Below are positions 57,891-64,000 of a stretch of DNA of 64,000 nt, one piece after another. Made by a program: the position numbers and the translations under genes. Position 1 is the stretch's first letter, and each line of letters begins with the position of its first letter. The stretch lies in the NCBI GenBank assembly GCA_019454045.1, contig SKCR01006526.1:372001-436000 (forward strand). The letters run 5' to 3'. This stretch comes from Zanthoxylum bungeanum (lineage: Eukaryota > Streptophyta > Magnoliopsida > Sapindales > Rutaceae). Below the pieces are notes generated by a model. The model was given only the letters and a program-made list of their open reading frames with translations. It ran no database searches and had not been told where the DNA came from.

Positions 57891-58189
57891 TCCGAGTATT
57901 CGGATCTGGAATCATCCAGATCCGATTATATCTGAGTCTTTAAAATCAGAACCCGTAAAAAAAAACTTTCGGATCCGAGCCATATCCGGATCTTTTTTGA
58001 CATTCCTATCAATAGCAACATTGCGTTTATATTCTCTTATTTGACGCGTCAAATAATTATTGGTTCTTTTGTTTTGTGTATAAGCGTGTTGGCATAAAAA
58101 CCATATAAAAACGATGACATTTGGAGGAAATTATTTTATGAATCGAGGACGGCCTCAAAATGACACTTTCGAACTAGTATAAACAACAC

Positions 58190-59290
58190 TTTTTTTTTTT
58201 TTTTTTTTTTGGAAACGTTGGAAACCCCGCCACCAAACCACCCATTCTGGGCCGCGGCGCAGGTAAAACCACCGGCTGTCCCAGGCTCTTACAAGAAGTG
58301 CACCCAGTGGCGTATCCAGAAAATGTAGTTAGTGGGGGCAAAATTTTTCTATAACCAAAATAATATATAATTAATTCATACATATTTTTTGAAATTACAA
58401 GATGATCCTTCTATTTTGAAAATTATGAAATAGTCCTTAGTTTCTAAACTTATAAATTAATCCAAAATTTTCAGAACTATATTTTTATCCATAATTTCTA
58501 AAAAATACCAATTTACCCTAAAAATTTAAGTAAGAATTTATTTTTAAAATTATGTATTTTAAGTTAATGTAGTATATTATATACTAAATTTCCGCTAATT
58601 TATTATAGATTTAATCACTTTTTTAATTAAATTATTAAAAGCCTAGTACTAAAACGCAACATTTTTGCTTTGAACAACTAAAAATAAAAAATAAATATAC
58701 AAAATAATTATATTTATATTAATATGTGAATATTTTATACATAACAACTATACACGACGTGATTTAGTAAAAGAATCACTACAAATATATCAATAAATAG
58801 AAGATCAATAATCAAACCTAAGTATAAACATAGTTTTTTATTTTATTTTTTATTTTTATTTAAATGTAATGAAATCCCTATTCTTTTGCAAATGGAAAAA
58901 CACATAAATGATTGGATTTAAAATGAAAAATAATCAAATATCTATACACATATAAATTAAATATAATTATTTTAGATATGTTTAAGAAATAAGATTGATA
59001 CAAAAGTGTATTGGAATTTTTTTAATTAATTTGGGCTTGGGCCTATATATTATATTAAAAAATACAACTCAAAAAATTAAAAAAAATAATGTATTTATGA
59101 GTGTTGTTTAATTATTTATATTTTATAATATTAATATATATACATATATAAATTTAAAAAAAAAAAAAAAAAAAACTTGTGGGTCCAGTGGGGGCAGTTG
59201 CCCCCACTAGACCCTGAGTGGCTCCGCCACTGAGTGCACCCCATGTATTCGACCCTAGAACCTAAGGTGAGATTCTGGACCCTACACCAC
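58190..59290 (-). mobile_element. SINE-like retroposon split by a hAT MITE
   Basis: The two outer parts (58190-58304 and 59241-59290) join on the minus strand into about 165 bp that begin GGTGGTGTAGGGTCC, contain a box-B-like GGGTCGAATAC, and end in a poly(A) tract (plus-strand poly(T) at 58190-58210). Flanks AAACAACAC and AAAAACACAC are a possible imperfect TSD. tRNA origin is suggested, not shown. Confidence 0.45.
58305..59232. mobile_element. 928-bp hAT MITE with perfect 8-bp TSD AGTGCACC
   Basis: Termini are CAGTGGCGTATCC (left) and the complement of CAGTGGCGGAGCC (right). Next come GTGGGGGCA-type subterminal repeats. The TSD AGTGCACC lies at 58297-58304 and 59233-59240. The interior is AT-rich without a gene. 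A truncated relative ends at 10674. Confidence 0.88.
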
Positions 59291-59582
59291 CAAAAACACA
59301 CACGCCCTTAATAATATTGACTATATAATTTTGCGCGAAGCATTTATAGGCCCAAATAAATACATATCATGCATTTGTTTGAAAAATGATGTTTGTACCA
59401 CCAATTTCACTTATAAAATAATTTATTCCATTTCTATCTTTTATGTTTTTCTAAATACACTTGATTATTGGTTATCCACAGATCATTTGGCATTTGTTTT
59501 TATGATAGAATTGTTTTGTTTTTGTGTAATTTTTAGTGCAATTTATAGTATGTGTATCAGTAGTGTTTTTTCATACAATTGA
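59241..59582. other. AT-rich non-coding
   Basis: Apart from the end of the SINE-like sequence, no feature is recognised. An 83-codon open frame at 59331 is hydrophobic by AT composition and has no support. Confidence 0.4.
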
Positions 59583-59589
59583 AGATTGG

Positions 59590-59975
59590 GGTGTTCACGG
59601 CTCGGGTTGGGTCGGAATTTTGTTAAACCCAGTCGGGTCGGGTCACTTGAAATTACCAACCCGAAATTACAAACCCGACTGTGTCGAGAAAAAGGAAGTT
59701 TTTAATGTATTAATTATTTTGAAATATAAATATTAGTTATTTTATGTCTAAAACTTGTAAAACATATAAAATTTTAAGTTAAAAAAATAGCAAACAACTA
59801 AAAAAATTTAAAAATAATAAAAAATCTATTTTCCGGGTTGGGTCGGGTTGCGTCTAAAAATCAGTAACCTCAACCCGGTAAAATCAGGTCGGATCCGATT
59901 TATCCGAAATTTGATTTTTATTTTTTGGAACCCGACCAGATCGAGTCAGGTTATCTCGCAAGTTGACAACTTAGG
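59590..59975. mobile_element. Degenerate hAT-like MITE
   Basis: Starts GGGTGTTCACGGCTCGGG and has GGGTCGGGT/ACCCGAC inverted subterminal motifs near both ends, ending near AAGTTGACAACTTAGG. This resembles non-autonomous hAT families of plants. TSDs are unclear. Confidence 0.45.
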
Positions 59976-60271
59976 CACCAATCAACGTGAACAAACTCAA
60001 TAATAATTTGCCACGTCTTCAATAGGAATACAGTCATCCTGACGTGGCAAGTAGTTAATGGTTTACTTTGTGTACAAGCATATCGATGCAAACACCCTAT
60101 GAAAACTCGAATGACATGATATTTTTCGAGGGAATTTTTCATCCAAGTGCTTCTAAACCTCTGATAACATCTAACGGTGCCGTTTCGCAGTGTTCTCTTC
60201 AAGGCTCCTAAAGAAGAAATTTGCTCTCTTAACAAACTCGAATCATCTCTCTCTCGAACGTCAGTTCGAAG

Positions 60272-63200
60272 ATGGCCAATCCCTTTGCTGATTCGCATAG
60301 CAACAGAGTTGCCGTTCAAGCCACAAACGACGACGCTTCTGCCAGTAAACTGTGAGTATTCCTCCTCATCATTTCCTTCATTATTGCTCTCATGTTCCTT
60401 CAAATAATTTGTTGTTAAGTTTCCTTATCCACTGTTTTGGTTGTCGTTTCGTTTCTAGAGAAATGCTAATACTACGTCGTTTTGTTTACTGAGAACGCTA
60501 ATCATACTCTTCTAATTCAAAGAATTGAATTAGCTTAGTTACTCAACTAAGTTATACATTTCCCGATTCCAACTGATTCTATATTCAATCATGTGAAATA
60601 ATGACATGCTTCCCGAATTATCTCTTCATATTGATTGTGGTTGGGGGTATAAGATATTACCTATTAATTATGGCTTATTGTATGTTTTGAAGATCATGTG
60701 TGAAGAAGGGATACATGAAAGATGATTACATTCATTTATTCGTGAGAAGACCTGTTAGGAGAGCTCCGATAATTAACCGAGGTGTGAGTTAGTAACTTAA
60801 AAAAGTACCATATCTTGATAATTTAGCTTTCTAAGTATTGTAAGATCTGATTTGTCTGATTCTGCTTTCCATGTTTAAAGGTTACTTTGCTCGTTGGGCT
60901 GCTCTTCGAAAGCTTATGTATCAGTTTCTTGACTGTCGAAGTGATAGTGATAAAGAATGTCCCACAAAGAAGCAGATATTATCACTCGGAGCTGGCTTTG
61001 ATACCACATATTTTCAATTACAGGTGCTTGAGTATCCTGTTAAAGCCCCCACCGCTCCTCCATATTTGTGTGGTTGTTATAACAGTTCTCTGAAATTCTG
61101 AAGAAATATTGCTTCTGTCCATTTACTGATTAAAAAAAATCCTCAACTTTTATTTTGACAGGATGAGGGAAAAGCACCGCATTTATATGTGGAACTGGAT
61201 TTTGTAGAGGTGCGTGTTTGAATATTTAGATTCTTTATTTTGGGTTCAATTGGGAACTTGCTTATATTTGTGGTATGGGTTTGTGTTGTCTGCTAAGCCA
61301 AGTCTTAAAAGTTGTAGAGTGGGGCTGAAACTTTCAAGCATCACCTAGCTGTCCAACAGCAACTTTGTTTTGTATGCATGTTGATGTTTCTTTTTCTTAC
61401 TGTCATAGCAACAAGAAATTTAAGTAGTGTGTATTTTTTTTCATGTCAAGTAAGGTCAGGGAAGACCTAAATTGAAATGGACAGAAACCATAAAAAGAAA
61501 CCTAGATGTTACTGAGATTAATGGAATAATGATTTCAGATTGAGCACAATGGCGTCAAAAGATACATATAGTCGACCCTACCTAGTAGGAAAATGCTTTG
61601 CTTGGTTTGGTAACTAATATGGTTTTTTTTTTTGGCTAGGTAACTAGAAAAAAGGCAGCACTTATTGAAACTCATAGCCAATTGAAGGACAAAGTAGGTG
61701 CGATGGCATCATTCTCGCAAGGTAACGATCCCCATCCACTGATGTCATGACCCTGGGCGAGTACTCTTAACATGCTTAGTGATCTCACACGTCTAAATAT
61801 TTGCTTTGGTTCGTCATATATGGATATAAAGGTTACACAACTATTTTTTGTCATTTGCTGATTCATAGTTGTTAAAGGCGCAAGGCGTACGGAGACGCCA
61901 AGGTCCTCTTAGGGCCTAGCGCAAGGCGCCATATGAGGCACACGCCTGATTGAAGTGAGGTGCATGATGTACCTCGTATTTTATTAGTTTTTAGATTAAC
62001 TAGCATAGGGTCCGTATTTTGTGCGAGTATATATTTTAGGTATTGATCTTGTCGGTTTTATAGTTTAAATGAGACAATTGATTTACTTACACGTAATATT
62101 TATGTCTCATTCGTTTGTCTCTCAATTCTCAAATAATATTTCTAATTCATTGTACAAAAGCTAATAGTCAGAATCTACATCCTGAAAGCACATTAAATAA
62201 AAAAAAATTCATGAAATAAAAAAAAAAAAAAACTTATAGAAATAATTCAAAATAAAATAACAAATAACAATAGATCATATATCCAAAAAAATTGTTAGGT
62301 TTTGTGGGCGATTACTATTTAGATTTCTTATTTTAATAAGAGATTATATTTTTATATTATAATAAGTTTTTTATTTTAATAATTTTTTATTTAAATTTCA
62401 TAATTTAATAATAAAAATATTAATTGTAAAAATTAAGTGTCACATATATTTTTTTTATTTTAATAGAAGATTATAATATATTTTCTTACTATAATAGGTA
62501 ATTAAAAAATTAATTGTAGAGATTAAGTGTCATGTGACGCGATGAGAAAGCTTAAAAATGTTTAACTTTGTCGGATTATCTGTGATATTATTCAAAAATT
62601 AATCGGATAGTGTAATATGTTTTATTGTTCTAATAAGATTCTTATTTAATAAATTCATTAATTTAATTTTAAAATTTAATACTGTTTTTTAATTATATTA
62701 TAATAGTATAATACGTTTTCTTATTATAATACAGTTTTTCTAAAAATTATAATATGTATTTTTATTGTAATAGTTTTTTTATTTAATAAAAAAATTAATT
62801 GTAGAGTTTAATTGTAGAGATTAAGTGCCGCATATGTTTATTATTTTAATGAGAGATTATAATATGTTTTCTTATTATAATAATTTTCTTTATTTAATGA
62901 TAATAAATTAAAATATTAATTAATTAATTAAATTAATAGGTTTCTTACTTTAGTAATAGATTATTTTTTTATATTGTAATAGGTTTCTTATGTTAATAAT
63001 TTATTATTTTAATTTTATAATTTAATAATAAAAAATTAATTATAGAGATTATGTTAAATGTAGATAATTTAATAGTGTTTTTTTTTAATTTTAATAGGAT
63101 ATCATAATATGTTTTCTTGTTATAATAGAATTCTTATAAAATTATAATATGTATTTTTTTTATAATATAATATTTATTTAATAGATTTATTAATTTAATT

Positions 63201-63890
63201 TTATAACTTTATTATGAAGCCACTACGTGGTGCGATGAAGAGACTTAAAAATATTTAACTTTTATATATATATGTATATATTCATATAAGTTGTATTTAA
63301 TAAATTTATCCTATAAATTTTAACTCAATGAGTAAAATTAACAATCATATCACTTTGAAAAATGTCATAACTAAAAAAATATATATATTTAAAATTATTA
63401 AAATTCATAATACATATAGTATTTATTACTATTGCTCTCTCATTCAATATTTGAACTTCTTAATACGTGCAATGATGTGATATATGCAATTGTTCATGTC
63501 ACTTTTTCAAAAATCATTTTTGTTAAAGAGGTGCACAAGCGCGCCTTCGGCTTTGTGCCTAAGCATTGCGAGACGCGGGCCTAGGAATATGAGATGAGGC
63601 TCCCAGACGGGAGGCGCTGGCAGTGAGCCTAAATGAAAGCGCGCCTTTTATAAATGCTAATAACTTTGTGGAAAACCTCCTCAGAAATGCTCTTCCAACT
63701 CATTTATTTGAATAGTCAAGAACGTGGAACAATTATGATTGAAGTTCTAAATGTTCTGTCTAAATTATCATATCTGTGACTTTGCAGAGAAAGGAGAAGT
63801 GCTTAGTGATCAATACAAGCTACTCCCTGTGGATTTGAGGGATATACAAAAGTTGAATGAAGTCATAAATTTGGCTAATATGGATCCAAG
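60272..63890 (+). CDS. LCMT1: Leucine carboxyl methyltransferase 1 (PP2A methyltransferase), 5' part
   Basis: SAM-dependent enzyme that methylates the C-terminal leucine of the protein phosphatase 2A catalytic subunit and so controls holoenzyme assembly; the Arabidopsis homologue is SBI1. Exons with GT/AG borders and matching phases: 60272-60351, 60693-60781, 60881-61023, 61162-61209, 61640-61721 and 63788-63890, giving 181 codons so far; the rest lies beyond the window (family about 330 residues). Recognisable parts are an N-terminal CVKKGYMKDDY, RPVRRAPIINRGYFARW, the SAM-binding ILSLGAGFDTTYF, VELDFVEVTRKKA, and YKLLPVDLRDI. The start at 60272 is the first ATG after a likely 5' UTR and fits the family's N-terminus. 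No break is seen. Confidence 0.93.
61870..63655. mobile_element. AT-rich insertion with GGCGC ends in LCMT1 intron 5
   Basis: The left end has TTAAAGGCGCAAGGCG and the right end GCGCGCCTTTTATAA; GC-rich GGCGCAAGGCGCC motifs occur within 120 bp of both ends, and the interior of about 1.5 kb is over 75% AT. It looks like a DNA transposon or MITE relic. No TSD could be fixed. It makes intron 5 about 2.07 kb, far longer than the other introns (99-430 bp). Confidence 0.5.
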
Positions 63891-64000
63891 GTGAGCGTAC
63901 AAAATTCTCTCTGTAGGACTATGCAAAATTTCTTACGGTGCTTTTCTCAGTCACCTCTAGCTTTTAATCAATTGATCCTGTAGGACTATTCAGATACTGA

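Larger units (their letters stand above)
50734..58006 (-). mobile_element. hAT transposon, split by a gypsy fragment; TSD AATCAATA/TATCAATA
   Basis: The left end begins TGGATGGTAAAATTCGG and the right end is the complement of GGAATGTCAAAAAAG. Both are followed inward by GATCCGGA/CCGGATCC-rich subterminal repeats (50755-50870 and 57885-57985). Flanking 8-mers AATCAATA (50726-50733) and TATCAATA (58007-58014) agree at seven of eight bases, as expected for hAT. A transposase relic lies inside on the minus strand. About 4.2 kb of gypsy-derived DNA is inserted upstream of the transposase. Confidence 0.82.

Noticed and set aside
59331..59582. 83-codon plus-strand ORF as a small secreted or membrane protein
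   Set aside because: AT-rich sequence with Ile/Phe/Tyr bias by composition. There is no TATA box, conserved domain or signal-peptide pattern, and it is flanked by MITEs.
63961..64000. Seventh LCMT1 exon starting after TGTAG at about 63983
   Set aside because: The translation there (after the AG) does not fit the conserved continuation of the family, so the next exon is probably beyond the window.

Overview
This window is plant nuclear DNA, almost certainly from a eudicot. Only two host protein genes are recognisable. One is an intronless AP2/ERF transcription factor gene at 38161-38703 (+). The other is the 5' two thirds or less of a spliced leucine carboxyl methyltransferase 1 gene (PP2A methyltransferase, LCMT1/SBI1 type) from 60272 to the right edge (+). 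Nearly everything else is transposable-element DNA, much of it nested, or AT-rich sequence without genes. I see no CRISPR array, rRNA gene, tRNA gene or bacterial feature.

Layout. (1) 1-4.6 kb: a decayed Ty1/copia gag-pol (+) that keeps one reading phase for 3.6 kb but carries many stops. It is followed by a 311-bp tandem duplication with hairpins (5.4-6.0 kb) and AT-rich repeat-derived DNA with internal duplications up to 10.5 kb. (2) 11.48-22.59 kb: a complete Tork/TNT1-like copia element (TSD ACTAC) whose 5' LTR is split by a pol-less, SIRE-like element on the minus strand (11626-16738, TSD ACTTC). The pair may itself sit inside an older LTR (about 11281-22931). (3) 23.5-26.4 kb: a hAT-like fragment, a TRIM-like repeat and a CACTA element (24755-26406, TSD AAT) that has itself received an LTR fragment. 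(4) 26756-37831: an 11.1-kb Ty3/gypsy Tat/Retand-type element (TSD AAACA) with near-identical LTRs. It has a deleted RT, an intact-looking integrase, a 20-unit tandem array, and an intron-containing antisense ORF of the 'putative gypsy type transposon' family. It sits about 250 bp upstream of the ERF gene's TATA box. (5) 39694-45539: a second copy (+) of the pol-less SIRE-like family (TSD AGTTT). (6) 46-50.3 kb: Tat-like LTR remnants and simple repeats. (7) 50734-58006: a hAT transposon with a broken transposase gene (-), split by a gag-protease-only gypsy fragment. (8) 58.2-59.3 kb: a SINE-like retroposon split by a 928-bp hAT MITE, then a further hAT-like repeat, then LCMT1.

How it fits together. 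Target-site duplications give an insertion order. The LTR differences I counted by eye agree with it: about 0.8% for the 11-kb gypsy, about 1.1% for the nested SIRE-like element, about 1.6% for its copia host, and clearly more for the 39.7-kb copy. Several young insertions were defective when they moved: the gypsy lacks the RT active site, the SIRE-like copies lack pol, and the copia carries many frameshifts. This points to mobilisation in trans. The most unusual structures are the pol-less SIRE-like family with a shared 3' region of about 1.7 kb, and the gypsy's tandem array, open on both strands, next to a spliced antisense gene. No function is proven for either.
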